64,000 nt of DNA from Hippasteria phrygiana (taxonomy: Eukaryota; Echinodermata; Asteroidea; Valvatida; Goniasteridae), in NCBI GenBank assembly GCA_037893225.1, contig JAZGUH010000103.1, forward strand, positions 5,456,001 through 5,520,000, given 5' to 3'. The notes below the pieces were generated by a model that saw only the letters and a list, made by a program, of their open reading frames with translations, made no database searches and was not told where the DNA came from. Position numbers and translations under genes: made by a program. How positions within the stretch are numbered: the first letter of the stretch is position 1; every line of letters begins with the position of its first letter. Shown piece by piece: positions 24,195 through 37,496 of this stretch.

Positions 24195-25144
24195 AAATAA
24201 CTGCGTTTTTCGACCTGATGTTGAACGAAATTGCGCACAATCTTGATACTGTTGAAAAGAGTGACTCCTCAGCAACATCCAGAAAAATCCCCAGCTCCTC
24301 AGACCCACGTTCAGCCGAATGATGGCCGAGATCAGCGAGTAAGTTTTTCCAACTGATTGTTCTGCATTCCGCATAACTGCACACGCTATACAATGGACTA
24401 GCCCAGACCCCCACCACGCAACTTGGGCCCCAAATGACTGCGTTTTTCGACCTGTTGTTGAACGAAATTGCGCACAATTATGATACTGTTGGAAAGCGTG
24501 ACTCCTCAGCAACATCCACACTAATCTTCAGGTCCACAGACCTACGTTCAGCCGAATGATGGCCGAGATAAGCGATTACGTTTTTCGAACTGATTGTTCT
24601 GCATTCCCGCATAACTGCACACGCTATACAATGGCTAGCCGAGACCCCCACCACGCAACTTGGGCCCCAAATTACTGCGTTTTTCGACCTGATCTTGAAC
24701 GAAATTGCGCACAATCTTGATACTGTTGAAAAGAGTGACTCCTCAGCAACATCCAGAAAAATCCCCAGCTCCTCAGACCCACGTTCAGCCGAATGATGGC
24801 CGAGATAAGCGAGTAAGTTTTTCCCCAACTGATTGTTCTGCATTCCGCATAACTGCACACGCTACACAATGGACTAGCCGAGACCCCCACCACGCAACTT
24901 GGGCCCCAAATGACTGCGTTTTTCGACCTGTTGTTGAACGAAATTGCGCACAATTATGATACTGTTGGAAAGCGTGACTCCTCAGCAACATCCAGACTAA
25001 TCTTCAGCTCCACAGACCCACGTTCAGCCGAATGATGGCCGAGATAAGCGAGTACGTTTTTCCAAATGATTTTTCTGCATTCCCGCATAACTGCACACGC
25101 TGTGCAATGGCTAGCCAAGACCCCCACCACGCAACTTGGGCCCC
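24195..25144. repeat. Transition to the cttcaggtccac / agaaaaatcccc subfamily
   Basis: Monomers at 24195, 24432, 24669 and 24908 introduce alleles that dominate to about 48 kb: cttcaggtccac (first near 24527), agaaaaatcccc, the cctgatcttg allele and gtttttccccaactg, which adds two C and makes a 239-bp monomer. The sequence 24195-24668 is repeated at 33222-33695 and 24669-25140 at 34171-34640. Confidence 0.7.
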
Positions 25145-27994
25145 AAATGACTACGTTTTTCGACCTGATGTTGAACGAAATTGCGCACAATCTTGATACT
25201 GTTGAAAAGAGTGACTCCTCAGCAACATCCGGAAAAATCCCCAGCTCCTCAGACCCACGTTCATCCGAATGATGGCCGAGATAAGCGAGTAAGTTTTTCC
25301 AACTGATTGTTCTGCATTCCGCATAACTGCACACGCTATACAATGGACTAGCCGAGACCCCCACCACGCAACTTGGGCCCCAAATGACTGCGTTTTTCGA
25401 CCTGTTGTTGAACGAAATTGCGCACAATTATGATACTGTTGGAAAGCGTGACTCCTCAGCAACATCCACACTAATCTTCAGGTCCACAGACCCACGTTCA
25501 GCCGAATGATGGCCGAGATAAGCGATTACGTTTTTCGAACTGATTGTTCTGCATTCCCGCATAACTGCACACGCTATACAATGGCTAGCCGAGACCCCCA
25601 CCACGCAACTTGGGCCCCAAATTACTGCGTTTTTCGACCTGATCTTGAACGAAATTGCGCACAATTATGATACTGTTGGAAAGCGTGACTCCTCAGCAAC
25701 ATCCAGACTAATCTTCAGCTCCACAGACCAACGTTCAGCCGAATGATGGCCGAGATAAGCGAGTACGTTTTTCGAACTGATTGTTCTGCATTCCCGCATA
25801 ACTGCACACGCTATACAATGGCTAGCCGAGACCACCACCACGCAACTTGGGCCCCAAATTACTGCGTTTTTCGACCTGATGTTGAACGAATTTGCGCACA
25901 ATCTTGATACTGTTAGAAAGCGTGACTCCTCAGCAACATCCAGAAAAATCCCCAGCTCCTCAGACCCACGTTCAGCCGAATGATGGCCGAGATAAGCGAT
26001 TACGTTTTTCGAACTGATTGTTCTGCATTCCCGCATAACTGCACACGCTATACAATGGCTAGCCGAGACCCCCATCACGCAACTTGGGCCCCAAATAACT
26101 GCGTTTTTCGACCTGTTGTTGAACGAAATTGCGCACAATTATGATACTGTTGGAAAGCGTGACTCCTCAGCAACATCCACACTAATCTTCAGGTCCACAG
26201 ACCCACGTTCAGCCGAATGATGGCCGAGATAAGCGAGTAAGGTTTTCCAAATGATTTTTCTGCATTCCCGCATAATTGCACACGCTATGCAATGGCTAGC
26301 CAAGACCCCCCACCACGCAACTTCGGCCTCAAATGACTGCGTTTTTCGACCTGATGTTGAACGAATTTGCGCACAATCTTGATACTGTTAGAAAGCGTGA
26401 CTCCTCAGCAACATCCAGAAAAATCCCCAGCTCCTCATACCCACGTTCAGCCGAATGATGGCCGAGATAAGCGATTACGTTTTTCGAACTGATTGTTCTG
26501 CATTTCCGCATAACTGCACACGCTATACAATGGCTAGCCGAGACACCCATCACGCAACTTGGGCCCCAAATAACTGCGTTTTTCGACCTGATGTTGAACG
26601 AAATTGCGCACAATCTTGATACTGTTGAAAAGAGTGACTCCTCAGCAACATCCAGACCAATCGTCAGCTCCTCAGACCCACGTTCAGCCGAATGATGGCC
26701 GAGATAAGCGAGTAAGTTTTTTTTCCAACTGATTGTTCTGCATTCCGCATAACTGCACACGCTATACAATGGACTAGCCGAGACCCCCACCACGCAACTT
26801 GGGCCCCAAATGACTGCGTTTTTCGACCTGTTGTTGAACGAAATTGCGCACAATTATGATACTGTTGGAAAGCGTGACTCCTCAGCAACATCCACACTAA
26901 TCTTCAGGTCCACAGACCCACGTTCAGCCGAATGATGGCCGAGATAAGCGAGTAAGGTTTTCCAAATGATTTTTCTGCATTCCCGCATAATTGCACACGC
27001 TATGCAATGGCTAGCCAAGACCCCCCACCACGCAACTTCGGCCTCAAATGACTGCGTTTTTCGACCTGATGTTGAACGAATTTGCGCACAATCTTGATAC
27101 TGTTAGAAAGCGTGACTCCTCAGCAACATCCAGTCCAATCGTCAGCTCCTCAGACCCACGTTCAGCCGAATGATGGCCGAGATAAGCGAGTAAGTTTTTT
27201 CCAACTGATTGTTCTGCATTCCGCATAACTGCACACGCTATACAATGGACTAACCGAGACCCCCACCACGCAACTTGGGCCCTAAATGACTGCGTTTTTC
27301 GACCTGTTGTTGAACGAAATTGCGCACAATTATGATACTGTTGGAAAGCGTGACTCCTCAGCAACATCCAGACTAATCTTCAGCTCCACAGACCAACGTT
27401 CAGCCGAATGATGGCCGAGATAAGCGAGTAAGTTTTTCCAAATGATTTTTCTGCATTCCCGCATAACTGCACACGCTATGCAATGGCTAGCCAAGACCCC
27501 CACCACGCAACTTGGGCCCCAAATGACTACGTTTTTCGACCTGATGTTGAACGAAATTGCGCACAATCTTGATACTGTTGAAAAGAGTGACTCCTCAGCA
27601 ACATCCAGAAAAATCCCCAGCTCCTCAGACCCACGTTCATCCCAATGATGGCCGAGATAAGCGAGTAAGTTTTTCCAACTGATTGTTCTGCATTCCGCAT
27701 AACTGCACACGCTATACAATGGACTAGCCGAGACCCCCACCACGCAACTTGGGCCCCAAATGACTGCGTTTTTCGACCTGTTGTTGAACGAAATTGCGCA
27801 CAATTATGATACTGTTGGAAAGCGTGACTCCTCAGCAACATCCACACTAATCTTCAGGTCCACAGACCTACGTTCAGCCGAATGATGGCCGAGATAAGCG
27901 ATTACGTTTTTCGAACTGATTGTTCTGCATTCCCGCATAACTGCACACGCTATACAATGGCTAGCCGAGACCCCCACCACGCAACTTGGGCCCC
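25145..27994. repeat. Segment duplicated 15.9 kb downstream (left copy)
   Basis: Twelve monomers (25145 to 27758) match 41054-43903 at an offset of 15909 bp. Shared rare features include catttccgcataac (26512 and 42412), cctcatacccacg, gacacccatcacgc, a run of eight T in gtaagttttttttcc (26715 and 42624) and ttgggccctaaatg. Over 26329-26853 and 42238-42762 the long minus-strand translations are identical. The match begins inside a recurring 6- or 7-monomer family and ends near 28018, where gatattgaacg replaces gatcttgaacg. Confidence 0.8.
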
Positions 27995-29965
27995 AAATTA
28001 CTGCGTTTTTCGACCTGATATTGAACGAATTTGCGCACAATCTTGATACTGTTAGAAAGCGTGACTCCTCAGCAACATCCAGACCAATCTTCAGCTCCTC
28101 AGACCCACGTTCAGCCGAATGATGGCCGAGATAAGCGATTACGTTTTTCGAACTGATTGTTCTGCATTCCCGCATAACTGCACACGCTATACAATGGCTA
28201 GCCGAGACCCCCACCACGCAACTTTGGCCGCAAATGACTGCGTTTTTCGACCTGATGTTGAACGAAATTGCGCACAATCTTGATACTGTTGAAAAGAGTG
28301 ACTCCTCAGCAACATCCAGACCAATCTTCAGCTCCTCAGACCCACGTTCAGTTGAATGATGGCCGAGATAAGCGAGTACATTTTTCCATCTCATTGTTCT
28401 GCATTCCCGCATAACTGCACACGCTATACAATGGGCTAGCCAAGACCCCCCACCACGCAACTTCGGCCCCAAATGACTGCGTTTTTCGACCTGATGTTGA
28501 ACGAAATTGCGCACAATCTTGATACTGTTGAAAAGAGTGACTCCTCAGGAACATCCAGACCAATCGTCAGCTCCTCAGACCCACGTTCAGCCGAATGATG
28601 GCCGAGATAAGCGAGTAAGTTTTTCGAACTGATTGTTCTGCATTCCCGCATAACTGCACACGCTATACAATGGCTAGCCGAGACCCCCACAACGCAACTT
28701 GGGCCCCAAATGACTGCGTTTTTCGACCTGATGTTGAACGAAATTGCGCACAATCTTTATACTGTTGAAAAGAGTGACTCCTCAGGAACATCCAGACCAA
28801 TCGTCAGCTCCTCAGACCCACGTTCAGCCGAATGATGGCCGAGATAAGCGAGTAAGTTTTTCCAACTGATTGTTCTGCATTCCGCATAACTGCACACGCT
28901 ATACAATGGACTAACCGAGACCCCCACCACGCAACTTCGGCCTCAAATGACTGCTTTTTTCGACCTGATATTGAACGAATTTGCGCACAATCTTGATACT
29001 GTTAGAAAGCGTGACTCCTCAGCAACATCCAGACCAATCTTCAGCTCCTCAGACCCACGTTCAGCCGAATGATGGCCGAGATAAGCGATTACGTTTTTCG
29101 AACTGATTGTTCTGCATTCCCGCATAACTGCACACGCTATACAATGGCTAGCCGAGACCCCCACCACGCAACTTTGGCCGCAAATGACTGCGTTTTTCGA
29201 CCTGATGTTGAACGAAATTGCGCACAATCTTGATACTGTTGAAAAGAGTGACTCCTCAGCAACATCCAGACCAATCTTCAGCTCCTCAGACCCACGTTCA
29301 GTTGAATGATGGCCGAGATAAGCGAGTACATTTTTCCATCTCATTGTTCTGCATTCCCGCATAACTGCACACGCTATACAATGGGCTAGCCAAGACCCCC
29401 CACCACGCAACTTCGGCCTCAAATGACTGCGTTTTTCGACCTGATGTTGAACGAATTTGCGCACAATCTTGATACTGTTGTAAAGAGTGACTCCTCAGCA
29501 ACATCCAGACCAATCGTCAGCTCCTCAGACCCACGTTCAGCCGAATGATGGCCGAGATAAGCGAGTAAGTTTTTCCAACTGATTTTTCTGCATTCCCGCA
29601 TAACTGCACACGCTATGCAATGGGCTAGCCAAGACCCCCCACCACGCAACTTCGGCCTCAAATGACTGCGTTTTTCGACCTGATGTTGAACGAATTTGCG
29701 CACAATCTTGATACTGTTGGAATGAGTGACTCCTCAGCAATATCCAGACCAATCTCCAGCTCCACAGACCCACGTTCAGCCGAATGATGGCCGAGATAAG
29801 CGAGTAAGGTTTTCCAAATGATTTTTCTGCATTCCCGCATAATTGCACACGCTATACAATGGCTAGCCGAGACCCCCACCACGCAACTTTGGCCGCAAAT
29901 GACTGCGTTTTTCGACCTGATGTTGAACGAAATTGCGCACAATCTTGATACTGTTGAAAAGCGTG
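27115..29965. repeat. 12-monomer higher-order repeat, copy A (2851 bp)
   Basis: Landmarks 27284, 27521, 27758, 27995, 28232, 28471, 28708, 28945, 29182, 29421 and 29660 each recur 2851 bp later. The left edge is marked by the private variant catccagtccaatcg near 27130, seen again near 29981. The unit joins monomers of the 24-48 kb family to monomers of the 16-36 kb core. Confidence 0.8.
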
Positions 29966-32816
29966 ACTCCTCAGCAACATCCAGTCCAATCGTCAGCTCC
30001 TCAGACCCACGTTCAGCCGAATGATGGCCGAGATAAGCGAGTAAGTTTTTTCCAACTGATTGTTCTGCATTCCGCATAACTGCACACGCTATACAATGGA
30101 CTAACCGAGACCCCCACCACGCAACTTGGGCCCTAAATGACTGCGTTTTTCGACCTGTTGTTGAACGAAATTGCGCACAATTATGATACTGTTGGAAAGC
30201 GTGACTCCTCAGCAACATCCAGACTAATCTTCAGCTCCACAGACCAACGTTCAGCCGAATGATGGCCGAGATAAGCGAGTAAGTTTTTCCAAATGATTTT
30301 TCTGCATTCCCGCATAACTGCACACGCTATGCAATGGCTAGCCAAGACCCCCACCACGCAACTTGGGCCCCAAATGACTACGTTTTTCGACCTGATGTTG
30401 AACGAAATTGCGCACAATCTTGATACTGTTGAAAAGAGTGACTCCTCAGCAACATCCAGAAAAATCCCCAGCTCCTCAGACCCACGTTCATCCGAATGAT
30501 GGCCGAGATAAGCGAGTAAGTTTTTCCAACTGATTGTTCTGCATTCCGCATAACTGCACACGCTATACAATGGACTAGCCGAGACCCCCACCACGCAACT
30601 TGGGCCCCAAATGACTGCGTTTTTCGACCTGTTGTTGAACGAAATTGCGCACAATTATGATACTGTTGGAAAGCGTGACTCCTCAGCAACATCCACACTA
30701 ATCTTCAGGTCCACAGACCTACGTTCAGCCGAATGATGGCCGAGATAAGCGATTACGTTTTTCGAACTGATTGTTCTGCATTCCCGCATAACTGCACACG
30801 CTATACAATGGCTAGCCGAGACCCCCACCACGCAACTTGGGCCCCAAATTACTGCGTTTTTCGACCTGATATTGAACGAATTTGCGCACAATCTTGATAC
30901 TGTTAGAAAGCGTGACTCCTCAGCAACATCCAGACCAATCTTCAGCTCCTCAGACCCACGTTCAGCCGAATGATGGCCGAGATAAGCGATTACGTTTTTC
31001 GAACTGATTGTTCTGCATTCCCGCATAACTGCACACGCTATACAATGGCTAGCCGAGACCCCCACCACGCAACTTTGGCCGCAAATGACTGCGTTTTTCG
31101 ACCTGATGTTGAACGAAATTGCGCACAATCTTGATACTGTTGAAAAGAGTGACTCCTCAGCAACATCCAGACCAATCTTCAGCTCCTCAGACCCACGTTC
31201 AGTTGAATGATGGCCGAGATAAGCGAGTACATTTTTCCATCTCATTGTTCTGCATTCCCGCATAACTGCACACGCTATACAATGGGCTAGCCAAGACCCC
31301 CCACCACGCAACTTCGGCCTCAAATGACTGCGTTTTTCGACCTGATGTTGAACGAAATTGCGCACAATCTTGATACTGTTGAAAAGAGTGACTCCTCAGG
31401 AACATCCAGACCAATCGTCAGCTCCTCAGACCCACGTTCAGCCGAATGATGGCCGAGATAAGCGAGTAAGTTTTTCGAACTGATTGTTCTGCATTCCCGC
31501 ATAACTGCACACGCTATACAATGGCTAGCCGAGACCCCCACAACGCAACTTGGGCCCCAAATGACTGCGTTTTTCGACCTGATGTTGAACGAAATTGCGC
31601 ACAATCTTTATACTGTTGAAAAGAGTGACTCCTCAGGAACATCCAGACCAATCGTCAGCTCCTCAGACCCACGTTCAGCCGAATGATGGCCGAGATAAGC
31701 GAGTAAGTTTTTCCAACTGATTGTTCTGCATTCCGCATAACTGCACACGCTATACAATGGACTAACCGAGACCCCCACCACGCAACTTCGGCCTCAAATG
31801 ACTGCGTTTTTCGACCTGATATTGAACGAATTTGCGCACAATCTTGATACTGTTAGAAAGCGTGACTCCTCAGCAACATCCAGACCAATCTTCAGCTCCT
31901 CAGACCCACGTTCAGCCGAATGATGGCCGAGATAAGCGATTACGTTTTTCGAACTGATTGTTCTGCATTCCCGCATAACTGCACACGCTATACAATGGCT
32001 AGCCGAGACCCCCACCACGCAACTTTGGCCGCAAATGACTGCGTTTTTCGACCTGATGTTGAACGAAATTGCGCACAATCTTGATACTGTTGAAAAGAGT
32101 GACTCCTCAGCAACATCCAGACCAATCTTCAGCTCCTCAGACCCACGTTCAGTTGAATGATGGCCGAGATAAGCGAGTACATTTTTCCATCTCATTGTTC
32201 TGCATTCCCGCATAACTGCACACGCTATACAATGGGCTAGCCAAGACCCCCCACCACGCAACTTCGGCCTCAAATGACTGCGTTTTTCGACCTGATGTTG
32301 AACGAATTTGCGCACAATCTTGATACTGTTGTAAAGAGTGACTCCTCAGCAACATCCAGACCAATCGTCAGCTCCTCAGACCCACGTTCAGCCGAATGAT
32401 GGCCGAGATAAGCGAGTAAGTTTTTCCAACTGATTTTTCTGCATTCCCGCATAACTGCACACGCTATGCAATGGGCTAGCCAAGACCCCCCACCACGCAA
32501 CTTCGGCCTCAAATGACTGCGTTTTTCGACCTGATGTTGAACGAATTTGCGCACAATCTTGATACTGTTGGAATGAGTGACTCCTCAGCAATATCCAGAC
32601 CAATCTCCAGCTCCTCAGACCCACGTTCAGCCGAATGATGGCCGAGATAAGCGAGTACGTTTTTCGAACTGATTGTTCTGCATTCCCGCATAACTGCACA
32701 CGCTATACAATGGCTAGCCGAGACCCCCACCACGCAACTTGGGCCCCAAATGACTGCGTTTTTCGACCTGATGTTGAACGAAATTGCGCACAATCTTGAT
32801 ACTGTTGAAAAGAGTG
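29966..32816. repeat. 12-monomer higher-order repeat, copy B
   Basis: This copies 27115-29965 monomer for monomer through landmark 32511. Differences are few, for example cttcggcctcaaatg near 31316 against cttcggccccaaatg near 28465. The left junction is a hybrid monomer (29660-30134) in which alleles from at least two subtypes alternate. From 32748 the order departs. Confidence 0.8.
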
Positions 32817-33221
32817 ACTCCTCAGCAACATCCAGACCAATCGTCAGCTCCTCAGACCCACGTTCAGCCGAATGATGGCCGAGATAAGCGAGTAAGTTTT
32901 TCCAACTGATTGTCCTGCATTCCGCATAACTGCACACGCTATACAATGGACTAACCGAGACCCCCACCACGCAACTTGGGCCCCAAATGACTGCGTTTTT
33001 CGACCTGTTGTTGAACGAAATTGCGCACAATTATGATACTGTTGGAAAGCGTGACTCCTCAGCAACATCCAGACTAATCTTCAGCTCCACAGACCAACGT
33101 TCAGCCGAATGATGGCCGAGATAAGCGAGTAAGTTTTTCCAAAAGATTTTTCTGCATTCCCGCATAACTGCACACGCTATGCAATGGCTAGCCAAGACCC
33201 CCACCACGCAACTTGGGCCCC
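31322..33221. repeat. Block duplicated at +3326 bp (left copy)
   Basis: Landmarks 31322, 31559, 31796, 32033, 32272, 32511, 32748 and 32985 recur at 34648, 34885, 35122, 35359, 35598, 35837, 36074 and 36311, an offset of exactly 3326 bp or 14 monomers. This includes the gttgtaaagag and cccacaacgc alleles. One base differs at the start of the seventh monomer (aaatgact against aaattact). Confidence 0.8.
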
Positions 33222-34647
33222 AAATAACTGCGTTTTTCGACCTGATGTTGAACGAAATTGCGCACAATCTTGATACTGTTGAAAAGAGTGACTCCTCAGC
33301 AACATCCAGAAAAATCCCCAGCTCCTCAGACCCACGTTCAGCCGAATGATGGCCGAGATCAGCGAGTAAGTTTTTCCAACTGATTGTTCTGCATTCCGCA
33401 TAACTGCACACGCTATACAATGGACTAGCCGAGACCCCCACCACGCAACTTGGGCCCCAAATGACTGCGTTTTTCGACCTGTTGTTGAACGAAATTGCGC
33501 ACAATTATGATACTGTTGGAAAGCGTGACTCCTCAGCAACATCCACACTAATCTTCAGGTCCACAGACCTACGTTCAGCCGAATGATGGCCGAGATAAGC
33601 GATTACGTTTTTCGAACTGATTGTTCTGCATTCCCGCATAACTGCACACGCTATACAATGGCTAGCCGAGACCCCCACCACGCAACTTGGGCCCCAAATT
33701 ACTGCGTTTTTCGACCTGATCTTGAACGAAATTGCGCACAATTATGATACTGTTGGAAAGCGTGACTCCTCAGCAACATCCAGAAAAATCCCCAGCTCCT
33801 CAGACCCACGTTCAGCCGAATGATGGCCGAGATAAGCGATTACGTTTTTCGAACTGATTGTTCTGCATTCCCGCATAACTGCACACGCTATACAATGGCT
33901 AGCCGAGACCCCCATCACGCAACTTGGGCCCCAAATAACTGCGTTTTTCGACCTGATGTTGAACGAAATTGCGCACAATCTTGATACTGTTGAAAAGAGT
34001 GACTCCTCAGCAACATCCAGACCAATCGTCAGCTCCTCAGACCAACGTTCAGCCGAATGATGGCCGAGATAAGCGAGTAAGTTTTTTTCCAACTGATTGT
34101 TCTGCATTCTGCATAACTGCACACGCTATGCAATGGCTAGCCAAGACCCCCACCACGCAACTTGGGCCCCAAATTACTGCGTTTTTCGACCTGATGTTGA
34201 ACGAAATTGCGCACAATCTTGATACTGTTGAAAAGAGTGACTCCTCAGCAACATCCAGAAAAATCCCCAGCTCCTCAGACCCACGTTCAGCCGAATGATG
34301 GCCGAGATAAGCGAGTAAGTTTTTCCCCAACTGATTGTTCTGCATTCCGCATAACTGCACACGCTACACAATGGACTAGCCGAGACCCCCACCACGCAAC
34401 TTGGGCCCCAAATGACTGCGTTTTTCGACCTGTTGTTGAACGAAATTGCGCACAATTATGATACTGTTGGAAAGCGTGACTCCTCAGCAACATCCAGACT
34501 AATCTTCAGCTCCACAGACCCACGTTCAGCCGAATGATGGCCGAGATAAGCGAGTACGTTTTTCCAAATGATTTTTCTGCATTCCCGCATAACTGCACAC
34601 GCTGTGCAATGGCTAGCCAAGACCCCCCACCACGCAACTTCGGCCTC
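33222..34647. repeat. Inserted block between the two 14-mer copies
   Basis: Monomers 33222 and 33459 copy 24195 and 24432 (offset 9027). Monomers 33696 and 33933 copy 43904 and 44141 (offset 10208). Monomers 34171 and 34410 match both 44379-44854 and 24669-25144. Rare alleles shared across copies include the T-run of seven near 34082, gtttttcccc near 34321 and gctgtgcaatgg (25100 and 34602). The block is a mosaic of at least two sources. Confidence 0.7.
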
Positions 34648-36547
34648 AAATGACTGCGTTTTTCGACCTGATGTTGAACGAAATTGCGCACAATCTTGAT
34701 ACTGTTGAAAAGAGTGACTCCTCAGGAACATCCAGACCAATCGTCAGCTCCTCAGACCCACGTTCAGCCGAATGATGGCCGAGATAAGCGAGTAAGTTTT
34801 TCGAACTGATTGTTCTGCATTCCCGCATAACTGCACACGCTATACAATGGCTAGCCGAGACCCCCACAACGCAACTTGGGCCCCAAATGACTGCGTTTTT
34901 CGACCTGATGTTGAACGAAATTGCGCACAATCTTTATACTGTTGAAAAGAGTGACTCCTCAGGAACATCCAGACCAATCGTCAGCTCCTCAGACCCACGT
35001 TCAGCCGAATGATGGCCGAGATAAGCGAGTAAGTTTTTCCAACTGATTGTTCTGCATTCCGCATAACTGCACACGCTATACAATGGACTAACCGAGACCC
35101 CCACCACGCAACTTCGGCCTCAAATGACTGCGTTTTTCGACCTGATATTGAACGAATTTGCGCACAATCTTGATACTGTTAGAAAGCGTGACTCCTCAGC
35201 AACATCCAGACCAATCTTCAGCTCCTCAGACCCACGTTCAGCCGAATGATGGCCGAGATAAGCGATTACGTTTTTCGAACTGATTGTTCTGCATTCCCGC
35301 ATAACTGCACACGCTATACAATGGCTAGCCGAGACCCCCACCACGCAACTTTGGCCGCAAATGACTGCGTTTTTCGACCTGATGTTGAACGAAATTGCGC
35401 ACAATCTTGATACTGTTGAAAAGAGTGACTCCTCAGCAACATCCAGACCAATCTTCAGCTCCTCAGACCCACGTTCAGTTGAATGATGGCCGAGATAAGC
35501 GAGTACATTTTTCCATCTCATTGTTCTGCATTCCCGCATAACTGCACACGCTATACAATGGGCTAGCCAAGACCCCCCACCACGCAACTTCGGCCTCAAA
35601 TGACTGCGTTTTTCGACCTGATGTTGAACGAATTTGCGCACAATCTTGATACTGTTGTAAAGAGTGACTCCTCAGCAACATCCAGACCAATCGTCAGCTC
35701 CTCAGACCCACGTTCAGCCGAATGATGGCCGAGATAAGCGAGTAAGTTTTTCCAACTGATTTTTCTGCATTCCCGCATAACTGCACACGCTATGCAATGG
35801 GCTAGCCAAGACCCCCCACCACGCAACTTCGGCCTCAAATGACTGCGTTTTTCGACCTGATGTTGAACGAATTTGCGCACAATCTTGATACTGTTGGAAT
35901 GAGTGACTCCTCAGCAATATCCAGACCAATCTCCAGCTCCTCAGACCCACGTTCAGCCGAATGATGGCCGAGATAAGCGAGTACGTTTTTCGAACTGATT
36001 GTTCTGCATTCCCGCATAACTGCACACGCTATACAATGGCTAGCCGAGACCCCCACCACGCAACTTGGGCCCCAAATTACTGCGTTTTTCGACCTGATGT
36101 TGAACGAAATTGCGCACAATCTTGATACTGTTGAAAAGAGTGACTCCTCAGCAACATCCAGACCAATCGTCAGCTCCTCAGACCCACGTTCAGCCGAATG
36201 ATGGCCGAGATAAGCGAGTAAGTTTTTCCAACTGATTGTTCTGCATTCCGCATAACTGCACACGCTATACAATGGACTAACCGAGACCCCCACCACGCAA
36301 CTTGGGCCCCAAATGACTGCGTTTTTCGACCTGTTGTTGAACGAAATTGCGCACAATTATGATACTGTTGGAAAGCGTGACTCCTCAGCAACATCCAGAC
36401 TAATCTTCAGCTCCACAGACCCACGTTCAGCCGAATGATGGCCGAGATAAGCGAGTACGTTTTTCCAAATGATTTTTCTGCATTCCCGCATAACTGCACA
36501 CGCTTTGCAATGGCTAGCCAAGACCCCCACCACGCAACTTGGGCCCC
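34648..36547. repeat. Block duplicated at +3326 bp (right copy)
   Basis: Right-hand partner of 31322-33221. It carries the last tacatttttccatctc monomer of the window (about 35504); that subtype and the linked cagttgaatg allele then disappear until 62 kb. After 36548 the order changes to the 7-monomer family. Confidence 0.8.
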
Positions 36548-37496
36548 AAATGACTACGTTTTTCGACCTGATGTTGAACGAAATTGCGCACAATCTTGAT
36601 ACTGTTGAAAAGAGTGACTCCTCAGCAACATCCGGAAAAATCCCCAGCTCCTCAGACCCACGTTCATCCGAATGATGGCCGAGATAAGCGAGTAAGTTTT
36701 TCCAACTGATTGTTCTGCATTCCGCATAACTGCACACGCTATACAATGGACTAGCCGAGACCCCCACCACGCAACTTGGGCCCCAAATGACTGCGTTTTT
36801 CGACCTGTTGTTGAACGAAATTGCGCACAATTATGATACTGTTGGAAAGCGTGACTCCTCAGCAACATCCACACTAATCTTCAGGTCCACAGACCCACGT
36901 TCAGCCGAATGATGGCCGAGATAAGCGATTACGTTTTTCGAACTGATTGTTCTGCATTCCCGCATAACTGCACACGCTATACAATGGCTAGCCGAGACCC
37001 CCACCACGCAACTTGGGCCCCAAATGACTGCGTTTTTCGACCTGATCTTGAACGAAATTGCGCACAATTATGATACTGTTGGAAAGCGTGACTCCTCAGC
37101 AACATCCAGACTAATCTTCAGCTCCACAGACCAACGTTCAGCCGAATGATGGCCGAGATAAGCGAGTAAGTTTTTCGAACTGATTGTTCTGCATTCCCGC
37201 ATAACTGCACACGCTATACAATGGCTAGCCGAGACCACCACCACGCAACTTGGGCCCCAAATTACTGCGTTTTTCGACCTGATGTTGAACGAATTTGCGC
37301 ACAATCTTGATACTGTTGGAAAGCGTGACTCCTCAGCAACATCCACACTAATCTTCAGGTCCACAGACCCACGTTCAGCCGAATGATGGCCGAGATAAGC
37401 GAGTAAGGTTTTCCAAATGATTTTTCTGCATTCCCGCATAATTGCACACGCTATGCAATGGCTAGCCAAGACCCCCCACCACGCAACTTCGGCCTC
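36548..37496. repeat. Truncated leading unit of the 7-mer family
   Basis: Monomers 36548, 36785 and 37022 match positions 2, 3 and 4 of the following 7-mer. Monomer 37259 is a hybrid: its left part has the aaattactg and gaatttgcg alleles of position 5, its right part the cacactaatcttcaggtcc and gtaaggttttcc alleles of position 7. Positions 5 to 7 are thereby collapsed into one monomer. Confidence 0.7.
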
